Shown: piece by piece, positions 12,216 to 23,082 of the stretch
Numbering within the stretch: position 1 is the first letter of the stretch
Layout: every line of letters starts with the position of its first letter
Origin: Malaya genurostris
Taxonomy: Eukaryota; Arthropoda; Insecta; Diptera; Culicidae
Assembly: GCF_030247185.1 (NCBI RefSeq)
Contig: NC_080571.1
Location: 81,278,525 to 81,342,524 of the forward strand
DNA: 64,000 nt
Reading direction: 5' to 3'
The notes under the pieces: generated by a model
Databases searched by the model: none
Told to the model about the DNA's origin: nothing
The model's input: only the letters and a program-made list of their open reading frames with translations
Position numbers and translations under genes: made by a program

Positions 12216-12820
12216 AACGATTTTTTTCTGTTTTCTTTCAATATCAAGAATCAATAAAATTTTCTGAAGAATACCACAATATTACAAATGAGAATATGAG
12301 TGATATGAGGATTTCAAAAGTTAAAAAAAAATCATCCCCTAAGCCATCAAAAGTTCCAAAATACCATCCTTGTTGGTAGTCCATCTTTTCGTCTCTATCG
12401 TATTAATCTCACCACTCGTGGTCACCGTGGAAACTGAAACAAACTGTGGTAACTTCCTATAAATAGTTTTCTGGTTTGTAATAGTTTGCCCAGAGATGAG
12501 AAACGAGAGCTGTCATGTCATGTTTATGGTGGAAAGCCCAGGCGAAAGCTAGTTATCTGAGTAGAATCTGGCTTGAACAAAGACAAAGTTTCGGGCGATG
12601 AAAACATACGTTGCGATGACTACCGAGTAAAACTTAGACCAATATTTTCGTTTAACTCGGTTCGATTATTTTGCAACTGTCACAGTAGTGATTAAGTATG
12701 TAAACTTGAGGCTGATAAAATATCGTATATTTCTAGTTTCATCAAATCGCTAGGTCAAAAAAGAGGTTTTTATGTACCTAAGCAAATGATTTCAATCACT
12801 TTGAATTTGATTCATCGAGC
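12216..12820. other. Non-coding stretch, nothing recognised
   Basis: Short ORFs only (61 codons at 12194-12379). No domain or repeat is recognised. Confidence 0.4.
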
Positions 12821-12831
12821 GAATTTTTTTA

Positions 12832-12900
12832 TATCATTTATTTATACCCGGCTTTAACCTAGTCGCGGTCGTTCACCGGGTATTGAGCGAATCAATTTTA
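12832..12900 (-). mobile_element. Possible 3'-end relic of a non-LTR retrotransposon
   Basis: Read on the minus strand, the segment carries CCCGGTGAACGACCG and GGTTAAAGCCGGGTATAAAT, then an A-rich end. Similar text occurs on the minus strand near 51330-51372 and more loosely at 49509-49590. Such short 3' ends are typical of heavily truncated insertions. The assignment is tentative. Confidence 0.4.
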
Positions 12901-12905
12901 CACAG

Positions 12906-14278
12906 TAAATTAACATGTTGGAAATCTTGTGCACCCATCCGATGAACAGTTCAAAAGGACTTTTTATAACTCAATCTGACGACTGCCCTCGACTAACAGT
13001 ACAAACTGACGAGTGTATTTTTCCTCACGGAACCTAGCTTCGAAATACACCCCCAAAAATGCGTGTTCCGCTTGAAGGCTCTTGGGTGAAAGCATCACAT
13101 CTATCTTGTCACTGATTCGGTTGCTTTCTGTACTACTTGTTTCCAGCAAGCCTAATGAACAGGAAAAAAATGCTTCCATCGATTCGAACTGCGTGAGCCA
13201 ACGAGGATATCGCTTTCTTTTGGTCCCCATATAAAATAACGATGGGACGGATCGATACCGAAAAGCTGTCGAAAGACGCTTTCCCTTCGTCAGTTCGAGA
13301 TTTCGGAATGGAATATAAACTAAGCAAATAAGACTACACTGGGTGACTTCAATTACACACTGCCCTCGCTTTTCCGGTCCTGAATCTGACGTTGGTGGAT
13401 AAGATATGTTTTTTTATTGCTCATTCAAGAATTCCCCATCCAAAAGAAGGTACAACTGGACGGGAACTGTGCTAGTGATGGCTTCCGAACTTGTCCTAAT
13501 GGAACACTAAACATAGGGAAAATAGTAAAAATGGTGAGTGATTCGATCGACCGGCGAACCTACCATAAACCGACAGAGTCTTGCGTCTGTCATAAGAGGT
13601 GCTCCCCGCGGTGCATAGGCCAAACGTTTCCGACCAGACCAATGTGCAAAACAAAACTTGATACCTATGTTCTCTTTCAATTCCGTTACCGAAAGGGGCG
13701 AATAAATAAGTACCCATCGCCATAATCGGATAAGTGTCCCGTGTCTCCCGGAGGGTGGTAGACTATTCAGGCAAACATCAAGGGTGTGATTTCTGCCATC
13801 GGTCTCCGTCAGTTACACCATCTGACCGACCGACCGACAGACAGGAATCGGTTGGCGTTGGTTATGGGTGTGGACTGTACGGAAATCGAGACCCCGAGCC
13901 CTGTTGAGGTATAAGCACTGGACACGCATGTTCACCAAATGCAGCAATGGTTTGAATAGACTATACAGTCTATCGGGAACGAAAACACAAATTAGTCACG
14001 GGGCTCTGCACGATTATGTGTTTTTTTTTGGGAAAGGTTGATATTTTTAGTAGTTTCAACAGCTCTGTTAGTGTGAAATATAAACGATACTTGCCAAATT
14101 CATGTTCTGGATTAATGCTTTTCCATTATCTCTTGAACGTAACAGATAATTCGAATTAAAGCAGCCGATAAATATGCAAAAAAAATGTGGGAGAATAATG
14201 TCAGAGATATAACTGGGTGACATGAACACTTTTTTTAAACTTTCAAAAAACGAAACTGGATCTAATAAGTAGACTATA
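12906..14278. other. Unassigned, less AT-rich DNA
   Basis: There are several overlapping ORFs on both strands (up to 102 codons at 13417-13725) but none has a recognisable motif, and opposite-strand ORFs overlap. A short GACC run lies at about 13826-13845. It could include unique non-coding or promoter DNA, but no gene can be supported. Confidence 0.4.
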
Positions 14279-15578
14279 AGGAGTGTATCGAAAATGAGCT
14301 ATCCACATACATTTGTGTTGTACGCATGGATTTGTGATGATTTTTTATGCTCAGATCACAGCATACTGTGCGTTTGGCTATCAGCTTTCGTTTGTTTATT
14401 TGTTTGTGCGGATGAAATTCTTCGTTTTCAAAATGTCGCGTATTGAAAAGGAAGTGAAAATTAAGGTTCTGAACACATGGCTAAGTGAGAAGGGTATTAC
14501 TATGCAAAAAATGTCGAAGCGGTTTGGAATTCATCATGCCAGGGTTAAAACCATCATTAATAAGTTTGGGGAACACTATTTTTTGGATGAGTTACCAGGA
14601 AGAGGCAGAAAACCCGGTTCTTACAACCCGAAACTGGACCAGAAAGTGGTATCTCTAATCATGAAGAACAAATCAATGTCAATACGTGATTAGGCAAAAG
14701 CAGGAACGAGTGTCGGTATGATCCAGCATATCAAGAGGCGAAATCACTTAAATAACTACAAGAAGCAGAAAATTTCGAAACGAAGTGTAGAACAGAAGAA
14801 GCGAGCAGCAACAAGGGCCCGGAAATTGTATTCGCATCTTTTGCAGTGTCCGGATGCATGCGTTTCGATGAACGATCAGACTAATGTAAAGGAGGACTCC
14901 AAAAACCTTCCAGATCTACAATACTTTACTGTCGTCGTTGGGGAGGATGTGAGCGATACGGACAGGTCGATTCAAGTGGAGAAATTCGGTCGAAAGGTAC
15001 TGGAATGGCAAGCAATATGTTCCTGTGGTTTGAAGTCAACCATTTTTTACACTACCGGAACTATAAATGCAGAAATCTATCGATCTGAGTGTCTCCAGAA
15101 GAGATTGCTGCCTTTATATAAGAAGTATAGTACTCCTCCACTGTTTGGGCCGGATTTAGCGTCGGCTCACTATGCCAAACCACTCTCAATTGGCTTGCGG
15201 AAAAGGGTATAAATTTCGTTGAGAAAAATATCAATCCACCAAATTTCCCTCAGCTTCGACCCATCGAACGTTACTGGGCAATCGTGAAGAGGGTCTTCAA
15301 GAAGACTGCTAAGGCAGCTGGGAGCTGCAGGAGTTCAAACAAATTTGGGCTAAAGCGTCCAAAAAATGCGAAGCAACACTTGGCCGGAACTTGATGAAGA
15401 GCGTTCGATCAAAAGTTCGAAAATTCGTGAAGGAATAACTTAAATTTCATCCGGTTTTCATTATGCTCAAGTTTACCCTCGTACAATAAAGGATCAATTT
15501 TTAGATTGAATACAATATCGTTTTTTTATCATAATCTGAAAGAAAAATTTGTGGATAGCTTATTTTTGATACACTCCT
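14279..15578 (+). mobile_element. Tc1/mariner-superfamily element, ITmD37E-like, copy B
   Basis: This 1300-bp element has both inverted ends (AGGAGTGTATCGAAAATGAG on the left, the complement on the right) and a TA duplication on each side (14277-14278 and 15579-15580). It is the most complete of the three copies. Its transposase gene carries a stop and frame breaks. The retrotransposon at 15610-21621 starts only 31 bp beyond its right end. Confidence 0.93.
14433..15438 (+). pseudogene. DD37E transposase, copy B, broken
   Basis: It begins at ATG 14433 (MSRIEKEVKIKVL) and ends at a stop at 15436-15438 after VRKFVKE, about 335 codons, near the usual Tc1-family length. Two helix-turn-helix regions flank GRGRKPGS and should bind the inverted repeats. 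The catalytic residues are D in NDQT (near residue 145), D in PDLASAHY and E in RPIER. Counted through the 1-nt deletion near 15178, 37 residues separate the second D and the E, which is the ITmD37E signature. The breaks are a TAG stop at 14691-14693, in place of a Leu codon in copy C, and the deletion in the PDLASAHYAK region. The protein is therefore not functional. Confidence 0.88.
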
Positions 15579-15595
15579 TAATTGTGTGAATTTTC

Positions 15596-15609
15596 ATCAT
15601 CATCATTTT
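15596..15609. repeat. Target-site duplication of retrotransposon 2 (left)
   Basis: ATCATCATCATTTT is repeated exactly at 21622-21635, bracketing the minus-strand element. Confidence 0.88.
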
Positions 15610-15933
15610 TTTTTTTTTTTCATAAATACGTTTATTTCATAGGCAATATACATAAGTTTTTCTTCGCCGTGGCATCCACAATACATAGTAGTTTAAACCT
15701 AATACATTTCGAATATCATATTAGTATGTTGGTACTCATTAGTTAATCTAAACACTGTTTTTATCAAGCGAGTTGCTATTTTAAATTACATTAAATAAAA
15801 TACATTTATTTTGTACATGATCTTATAACTATTTCAGGATTGTTTGTATCAGTTCACCACTTATATTCAATATCCTATAGTTGGCTATTGGTTGAACTCA
15901 TGGAAGAGAAAACAGTTTAACATAAAATAAAAT

Positions 15934-18900
15934 TTAAATTGGAACTCCAATGGATTTAATGAAATGATAAAGAAGATTCATGTATGGAAGGTCACGACAA
16001 GCAAGAATGTCGCGAACTGGGACATTGGATAGTCTACCTTGGGTACGCAAGGAATTTATTAGTTGAGATCTGACATCACGAAACTCCACGCATGTCCAAA
16101 CAACATGGTCAATATCGCGGTAACCTTCGCCGCAAGCACAATGATTAGTCTCGGAAAGTCCAATTCGAAGGAGATGTGCATCTAACGTGTAGTGATTGGA
16201 CATGAGTCTGGACATCACACGAATGAAATCTCTACTCACATCCAGTCCCCTGAACCATGCCTTTGTCGATATTTTAGGAATAATTGAGTGCATCCACCGA
16301 CCCAGATCATCTTTATCCCAAGAAGCTTGCCAGCTGGCAAGTGTTCTTTGGCGAGACGCGCTATAGAATTCGTTGAAAGCAATCGGTCTCTCATAAATTT
16401 CACCCTCAATAGCACCACGTTTGGCTAAAATATCGGCTCTTTCATTGCCTGGAATGGAGCAATGAGCCGGAACCCAAACTATTGTGATTAGATAATTATT
16501 ATTCAATATGTCGTTCAGACACTGTTTTATTTTACCCAAGAAAAACGGTTCATTTTTGCCAGCAGCGTTTGAGCGAATGGCTTCAATTGCACTCAGACTA
16601 TCTGTGAAGAGGAAATAATGGTTTGGAGATAATGTGACGATTACATTCAAGCTATAATGAACTGCTGCTAACTCTGCTATATAAACAGATGCAGGTTCTT
16701 GAAGCTTGAATGAGGCCGAAACATTATTGTTGAACATACCAAACCCTGTCGCTTCTTCCATTCGCGATCCGTCCGTGTAAAACATTTTCTCAGAGTTAAT
16801 ATGCCTGAACTTACTTGAAAATATTTTTGGGATTTCCATAGAGCGTAGGTGGTCCGGGATTCCACGCACTTCGCGCTGCATGGATGTGTCGAAAAATAAA
16901 GTTGAGTCAGGTACATTTAGGAGGCTGACACGGATAGGAATATATCTTGAAGGGTTGATTTCCTGTGACATATGGTTAAAATATACTGTCATGAATTTTG
17001 TTTGAGATCGAAGCTCGACTAGTCGTTCGAAATTATTAATTACCATTCAGCACCTCACATCTTATTAGCAGGCGTGATGAAAGCTCCCAAAATCGATCTT
17101 TTAATGGAAGAACTCCCGCCAGAACTTCAAGACTCATTGTATGTGTCGAATGCATGCACCCTAAAGCAATTCGCAAACAACGATACTGAATTCGCTCCAG
17201 TTTGATAATATGAGAGTTTGCAGCGGAACGAAAGCAAACGCATCCATATTCCATCACTGAAAGTATCGTTGTCTGATACAATTTTATTAGATCTTGCGGA
17301 TGAGCACCCCACCAAGACCCTGTTATTGTTCGAAGAAAATTTACTCTTTGTTGGCATTTCGTTATCAGATACCTAATGTGTCCTCCCCACGTGCATTTGG
17401 AATCAAACCACACCCCGAGGTATTTGAAAGTCAAAACCTGTTCGATTATTCTTCCCATCATATGAAGCTGAAGTTGCGCGGGATCATGCTTTTTTGAAAA
17501 GACGACCAGCTCTGTTTTCTCCGCAGAGAATTCGATACCAAGATGAACAGCCCAAACGGACAATTTATCTAAGGTATCTTGCAATGGTTTTTGCAGATCA
17601 ATAGCTTTGGATCCAGTAACTGAAACCACGCCATCATCTGCCAATTGTCTTAGTGTACATGGGGTTACTAGACAGCTGTCAATGTCATTCACGTAAAAAT
17701 TATAGAGGAGCGGACTGAGGCATGAGCCTTGCGGGAGACCCATGTAGCTAATTCTGGTTGTTGCCAAATCGCCATGTGAAAAATGCATGCGTTTCTCTGA
17801 CAAAAGGTTGTGCAAATAATTATTTATAACCGCTGGGAGTCCATGTTGGTGGAGCTTGTCTGAAAGAACATCAATGGAAACTGAATCAAATGCTCCTTTA
17901 ATGTCTAAAAATACAGATGCCATTTGTTGCTTTTGAGCGAAGGCAATTTGGATGTCAGACGAAAGTAATGCAAGGCAATCATTCGTCCCTTTATTTCTAC
18001 GGAAGCCAAACTGAGTATCTGACAACAAACCGTTCGTCTCGACCCAAGTGTCGAGACGTCGTAGAATAATTTTTTCGAACAATTTTCTGATGCAGGACAA
18101 CATCGCAATGGGTCTATATGAGTTGTGATTGGAAGCTGGTTTCCCCGGCTTTTGAATGGCGATAACTTTCACTTGTCTCCAGTCAGGTGGAACAATATTT
18201 TGCTCAAGAAACTTGTTGAACAATTCCAACAAACGTCTTTTTGCGAGGTCGGGCAGATTCTTCACCAAGTTGAATTTAATTCTGTCCAATCCAGGAGCGT
18301 TATTGTTACAAGACATGAGTGCTATGGAAAATTCCATCATTGAAAAGGGGCTATCAATGGAATCATCATTTGAAGAAGACTCCCTAACAATGCTATGCGT
18401 AGGAACGGAATCTGGACAAACTTTCCTCGCAAAATCAAATATCCATCGATTCGAGTACTCCTCACTCTCATTTCCTACGTTACGATTCCTCATTCGTCTG
18501 GCCGTATTCCAAAGAGTGCTCATTGAGGTTTCTCTTGACAAACCTTCCACAAAATGTCTCCAATAGCTGCATTTCTTAACCCGAAGTATGTTCTTGTACT
18601 TGGTTTCTAAAACCAAGAATTTTTCAAAATTCTGAGGAGTTCCTCCTCCTCGTTTTAAAAACGTCTTGAAAGCATTTTGTTTCGCGTGTTTAGCATCTGA
18701 GCACTCTTTGTCCCACCAAGGATTTGGAGGTCTTCTGTTAGACGATGGACCAAGAAATCGTTTGGTTTGGGCTTGTTCTGCGGCCTCCAGAATCGAACAA
18801 ACGAGGAAGTCATATTCTTCAAGTGGGGGAAGCTCTTCCATTGAAGTTAAGACACTTGAAATATTACTTTGGTATTTAATCCAGTCAATATTTTTTGTCA

Positions 18901-19621
18901 AATCATATGGAATATTAACTGAATTAGCAATGCCTTTGTTACTGCTAATTGAGATGATGATTGGTAAATGATCGCTACCATGTAAATCAGGAAATACTTT
19001 CCAGGTGCAATCTAGTCGAATTGAAGTCGAACAAAGAGATAAATCTAATGCACTTGGACGTGCAGGAGGTCTTGGGATCCGTGTCATGCTACCCATATTT
19101 AGTACCGTCATGCTAAAATTGTCGCAAATATTATATATTAGAGATGATCTGCTATCATTGTAAACGGAACCCCACATCATTCCGTGCGAATTGAAATCTC
19201 CTAAAATCAAACGTGGAGCAGGAAGGGCTTCGACAATTTCATTAAGCTGTCGTTGTCCAACTTGAGCTCTTGGAGGAATATATACCGAAGCAATGCAAAT
19301 GTCCTTTCCTTTAATGTTTATTTGACAAGCAACAACTTCTATACTAGAAGTCGAAGGAATGTTTAATCTATAAAAGGAATAACATTTCTTAATTCCTAAA
19401 AGCACTCCACCATACGGGGAGTCTCTGTCGAGACGTATAATGTTAAAGTCATTAAAATTTAAGGCTATGTTTGATGTAAGCCATGTTTCGCACAAAGCAA
19501 ATACATCACATTTTTGACTATGCAACAAAACTTTAAATGAATCAAGTTTTGGCATGATGCTTCGACAATTCCACTGCAGGACAGTGATTGAATCATTTGC
19601 GGCGGATGATAAATTATCCAT
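15934..19621 (-). pseudogene. ORF2 of copy 2: endonuclease, reverse transcriptase, RNase H (one frameshift)
   Basis: It reads from ATG at 19621 (MDNLSSAAND) to a stop at 15934-15936. The first 862 codons give an AP-type endonuclease (LQWNCRS, CETWL, GDFNSHG, GSDHLPI) and the reverse transcriptase (FLDIKGAFDSVS, LPQGSCLSPLLYN, LADDG). After LIRCEVLN the frame is lost: the intact copy has 5 extra bases (CCCAT) at this point, missing here at about 17046. The next frame (15934-17046) carries RNase H (FYTDGS, YIAELAA, FTDSLSAIEAI, HCSIPGNERAD) and the CACGEGYRDIDHVVWTC motif. The single indel makes the copy defective and looks recent. Confidence 0.93.
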
Positions 19622-20927
19622 CAAATGATACAAAACCTGAAAGAGCTGGCCATTGAGCTGATAACTGTTTCAAAAAAGTTCTAGCTATTGGAAGGAATGC
19701 TGTTATGATGGTCTTTAGAGGTTCAGAAATATTGAATGCAGCGAAAATCCATTCTACAATTTCCGAAAATTTCAGTAATCCTGTTGGTGAATGTGAAATG
19801 GAGCCCACTGGATTATTGTCTTTTCTTGAGCTAGTTCCTGGATTGGTTTGTGAATTTGACAAACCAGGAGGCACAGTTTTTGGTTTTAAATTTGGCTTTT
19901 TAGCTTTAACACGGGGATCTTTTTTTGAAGGTATAATTTTAGGTGTCTTTTTTGGTATTTTGTGGTTTGTTAATCTCCTCTTAACAGACCCTTGAGGAGT
20001 GACAAACGAGGTATCTTCACTATTTCCGTCAGAGTCAGATTCCTCTGGCTCCGCAAGATTTGAAAAACCGTTTTCGGTTTCCAAAGGGGAGACATGTATG
20101 ACCGTTTTGAGCATTTCTGCATATGTGCGCTTAGACCGTGCTTTTAAAGAAAGCTTCATTTTGTCTTTACGCAGCTTAAATGCAGCGCACACTGAAAGAT
20201 CATCATGAGGGCTTTCCCCACAATAAACACATTTTTCAACATCTTTATCGCAAAGATTATCCTTATGAGGCCCTTGACATTTGATACATTTGGACTTATT
20301 ACTACAGTAAGTAGCTGTATGTCCGAATTTTTTACAGTTCGTGCAATTCATAACATGCGGTACGAAAAGCCGAACAGGAAGACGAATTTTATCGATATAG
20401 ACATGGCTAGGCAATGCAGATCCGGCAAATGTTACGCGAAACGAATCTGAGGGACGATAAGACTTTTTTTCATCGACAATAGATGCTGAGTACAATTGTT
20501 TGCACTCGAGTATCTTAACTCCCTCAAGCATGGAGTTTTTAAAACGGCCAACTCCATTTTTAAGTAAATCATCTGCTGTCAGACTTGCTTCAGTCACAAC
20601 ACCGTCAATTTCTACCTCCTTCGATGGAATGTAAACTCGATATTCAATAGCAAATAATTTACAGGTTACAATATCGTTTGCCTGTTTCAAGTCGTTAACT
20701 ACAACTCGAATTTTATCTCTATTAACCTTACAGATTTCTTTAACTTCAGAGAAATGTGATGTCAAATCCTTTGTAATTTGCATCAAGTTTAAAATCTTTT
20801 CTTTTTTTCGAAGATAGACTATCCATGGCCCAGTGGTACCCTGTGGATAATGTTTAGCCCTCGGAGTATTTAAACTTTTACTAGTATCCGGAATCGGATT
20901 CGGATGATCTTCCATGAGATCATCCAT
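19614..20927 (-). CDS. ORF1 of copy 2: zinc-knuckle nucleic-acid-binding protein
   Basis: This is an intact frame of 437 aa, similar along its length to the 429-aa ORF1 at 30515-31804. The N-terminal half (SGPWIVYLRKK... onward) has a conserved fold-like region with no motif I can name firmly. The middle holds three Cys-His knuckles: CTNCKKFGHTATYC, CIKCQGPHKDNLC and CVYCGESPHDDLSVC. The C-terminal third is Lys/Ser/Pro-rich. Such ORF1 proteins coat the element RNA and form the particle that ORF2 joins. It overlaps ORF2 by 8 nt (ATGGATAA), which suggests coupled translation. Confidence 0.92.
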   Translation of the reverse strand: MDDLMEDHPNPIPDTSKSLNTPRAKHYPQGTTGPWIVYLRKKEKILNLMQITKDLTSHFSEVKEICKVNRDKIRVVVNDLKQANDIVTCKLFAIEYRVYIPSKEVEIDGVVTEASLTADDLLKNGVGRFKNSMLEGVKILECKQLYSASIVDEKKSYRPSDSFRVTFAGSALPSHVYIDKIRLPVRLFVPHVMNCTNCKKFGHTATYCSNKSKCIKCQGPHKDNLCDKDVEKCVYCGESPHDDLSVCAAFKLRKDKMKLSLKARSKRTYAEMLKTVIHVSPLETENGFSNLAEPEESDSDGNSEDTSFVTPQGSVKRRLTNHKIPKKTPKIIPSKKDPRVKAKKPNLKPKTVPPGLSNSQTNPGTSSRKDNNPVGSISHSPTGLLKFSEIVEWIFAAFNISEPLKTIITAFLPIARTFLKQLSAQWPALSGFVSFDG

Positions 20928-21621
20928 TACATTAAATTTTTTTTGTAAATTAATAATACCAAAATAAAAACTTATGTTTAGTAAAATTTCAGATATAAGA
21001 AATAAAAATAAATTAAATTAAATCTACCTTGTAGCTGATGTCTCTGTTCCTTTATCGTGAAGAACGACGTGAAGCTCTTCCAACGATTTCCAATTGGCAG
21101 TCTTTTGCTGTTTCCAATTGGCAGTCTTCTGTCGTTTACTGCTATCTCAGTTGCTCTGCCGTCGTTGTGAACACCACTGCACTTGCTGTACCTGACCCCA
21201 GGTACAGTGCTTTTGCTCTTGATGGCGATCAAATGCGATGCTTGCAGTGTAGCACCTCGCGATATATGCCGTCTCTTTTGATCCTACGCAGCGTACAAAT
21301 TCTGGTACCTGGTAGATCAGCACTGGGTTGCTTTAGCACCTCTGTGCCTTTGCACCCCTTCGTCTTCGCACCTTTATGCGATGGCACCTCTGTGACTCGT
21401 CACTTCTATGCTCTCGCACCTCTGTGTCTCTACACCTCTGTGCGTATGAACGGGATGGCCTTCGTTGCTAGCTTTCCAGTCGGGAAACGCCCCGAATATT
21501 GCGTTTGCTATGGGCAGTTTAACTACCTGAAGCTTAGAATTGTCTCGGTAGCAGCCGTTAACTCACGAGCCAGTACAATCGAAACACAACCTCTTCGCTT
21601 GAATGGTTTTTACTGAATGTG
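20928..21621 (-). promoter_or_regulatory. 5' UTR of copy 2 with internal promoter-like start and tandem repeats
   Basis: The first bases (minus strand) include CATTCAGTA, and GAGGTTGTGT follows at about +23. Both are conserved in the copy at 29.8 kb although much of the rest of the UTR has diverged. A run of degenerate units of about 12 nt, GCACAGAGGTGC-like, lies at about 21320-21450. Elements of this kind carry their polymerase II promoter inside the transcribed 5' end. The promoter role is inferred. Confidence 0.5.
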
Positions 21622-21635
21622 ATCATCATCATTTT
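21622..21635. repeat. Target-site duplication of retrotransposon 2 (right)
   Basis: Exact match to 15596-15609. Confidence 0.88.
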
Positions 21636-21760
21636 AATCAAAAGAGAACAAACATAAAAGAAGTGATAACAATGTGTGAGAAATTTAACGGTTGTTTGGC
21701 AAAGTGATCACCAAATAGCAATTCGCAATTAATTCCTACATGCCAAATCGTACGCAATGA

Positions 21761-22774
21761 ATCCTTCAATGTTACATCGGGTGTTCCACAAGGGAGTCAT
21801 CTCGGCCCACTCCTCTTCGTTCTATTCGTTAACGATCTTTGCTGTGTATTGTCGTCATTCAGAATAATGTATGCTGATGATCTCAAACTCTATCGCATCA
21901 TCACAAGTCTTTTAGATTGCTGTGCTCTACAAATGGACATTAAGAGGGGTTTAGACTGGTGTGATAGAAACGGCATGACAGTGAACATCAAGAAATGTAA
22001 TTCAATAACCTTCTCACGAGCACATTCACCGATTTTATTCGATTACTCCATAATGGCGGCTACAATTAGGCAAGTTTCATCTGTTAAAGACTTAGGCATT
22101 ATTCTCGATCGCAAGCTCCGCTTCATCGAACAGTTTGCCTTTGTTATTGCGAAAGCCTTTGCAGTTTTGGGACTCATTAAACGCAACACGCAAGACTTCA
22201 ACGATGTGTATTGTCTAAAAACAATTTACATCGCCTTAGTACGAAGTATTTTGGAATATGGAGTTATAATTTGGGCTCCGCATCATAATGTTCACATCGA
22301 CCGGATCGAAAGGGTCCAAAAGTGTTTCGTCCGATTTGCTCTTCGACGACTACCTTGGCAGAATCATCTTCAATTGCCACGTTACGAGAATCGCTGTGCT
22401 CTCATGAACCTACCAACTCTGCAAAATAGACGAGTACATCTACAAAAGATCTTCGTTTTTGATCTACTGACTGATAACATCGATTGCCCCGTGCTACTCG
22501 AAAGAATTCACTTTAACGTTCCAGGAAGATCATTGCGAAAAACGGATTTTCTTAGACGTTCATTTCATCGCACACAGTATGGTCAGAATAATCCAATGGA
22601 TGTTTGTTGCCATCGTTTCAACAGCGTGTATCATCTGTTTGATTTTAATATTAGCAAAGGCATGTTTGAATCAAAAATATTATTAAGTTACCATTAGTGT
22701 TAAGTTATACAGCCAAAGTCTGTGCGAAAGGTTAACTCTAATCGAAGACAATAAAGACAATACAATACAATACA
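21761..22774 (+). mobile_element. 5'-truncated non-LTR retrotransposon, jockey/CR1-like
   Basis: It is flanked by an 11-bp duplication GTACGCAATGA (21750-21760 and 22775-22785). It begins inside the reverse transcriptase region and ends in a tail of ACAAT units (about 22752-22772) rather than pure A. No RNase H follows the polymerase, unlike the other retrotransposons here. It has inserted into DNA related to the 8-bp-TSD element at 23083-24053 (shared AATTTAACGGTTGTTT). Confidence 0.85.
21762..22697 (+). CDS. Partial reverse transcriptase, C-terminal part
   Basis: This is an open frame of 311 codons from the insertion point to a stop. It starts SFNVTSGVPQGSHLGPLLFV, the B box of the reverse transcriptase, followed by MYADDLKLY, the catalytic YADD. 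Then come NIKKCNSITFSR, VKDLGIILD and the thumb region SILEYGVIIWAPHHNVHIDRI. The motifs suit jockey/CR1-type LINE elements. The N-terminal endonuclease and fingers are missing, so it is a dead fragment, but the frame is uninterrupted and the insertion is not very old. An ATG at 21849 lies inside YADD-containing sequence and is not a real start. Confidence 0.85.
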   Translation, partial: SFNVTSGVPQGSHLGPLLFVLFVNDLCCVLSSFRIMYADDLKLYRIITSLLDCCALQMDIKRGLDWCDRNGMTVNIKKCNSITFSRAHSPILFDYSIMAATIRQVSSVKDLGIILDRKLRFIEQFAFVIAKAFAVLGLIKRNTQDFNDVYCLKTIYIALVRSILEYGVIIWAPHHNVHIDRIERVQKCFVRFALRRLPWQNHLQLPRYENRCALMNLPTLQNRRVHLQKIFVFDLLTDNIDCPVLLERIHFNVPGRSLRKTDFLRRSFHRTQYGQNNPMDVCCHRFNSVYHLFDFNISKGMFESKILLSYH

Positions 22775-23082
22775 GTACGCAATGATGATTTTTAGCGAAA
22801 TTTCACTACTTTGCTTCGAAGTTGGCAGCACTCTTGAAAATTATAAGGAACATGTAGACTTTGTCGCAAATAGCCATTTTGTTTTTCCAAAATTGATTAT
22901 AAACGAAAAATGTTTTCCATTAGTGATTTTCCCAGAATAAATCCATAAAATAATTAGGAATTTCGTATGAAACTGTAAGATTTTTCCTTTCGTATTCAGA
23001 TGACCGGAATAGCCGATGTTGGGTCGTTTGCAAGCAACAAATATGACTTACTAATCGGAACAGTTTTGAACCTAGTTAAACC

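Larger units (their letters stand above)
15610..21621 (-). mobile_element. Near full-length non-LTR retrotransposon (I/LOA-type), copy 2
   Basis: The 6.0-kb element has a T-run (poly(A) on the minus strand) at 15607-15620, a 3' UTR, ORF2, ORF1 and a 5' UTR of 694 bp starting CATTCAGTA. It is flanked by a perfect 14-bp duplication. Its proteins are closely similar to those of the copy at 29788-35877. ORF1 is intact. ORF2 is broken by a 5-nt deletion near 17046. The RNase H domain and three ORF1 zinc knuckles place it in the I/LOA group of LINE-like elements. The exact clade is not decided here. Confidence 0.93.

Noticed and set aside
12964..13327. Two overlapping minus-strand ORFs of 64-88 codons
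   Set aside because: Different frames of the same stretch with no recognisable domain. I could not support either as an exon.
13417..13725. Possible host exon
   Set aside because: Opposite-strand ORFs of similar size overlap, no splice-flanked conserved domain is visible, and no protein family is recognised.
21038..21616. 192-codon ORF on the plus strand
   Set aside because: It is antisense to the 5' UTR of retrotransposon 2 and derives from the same repeats.
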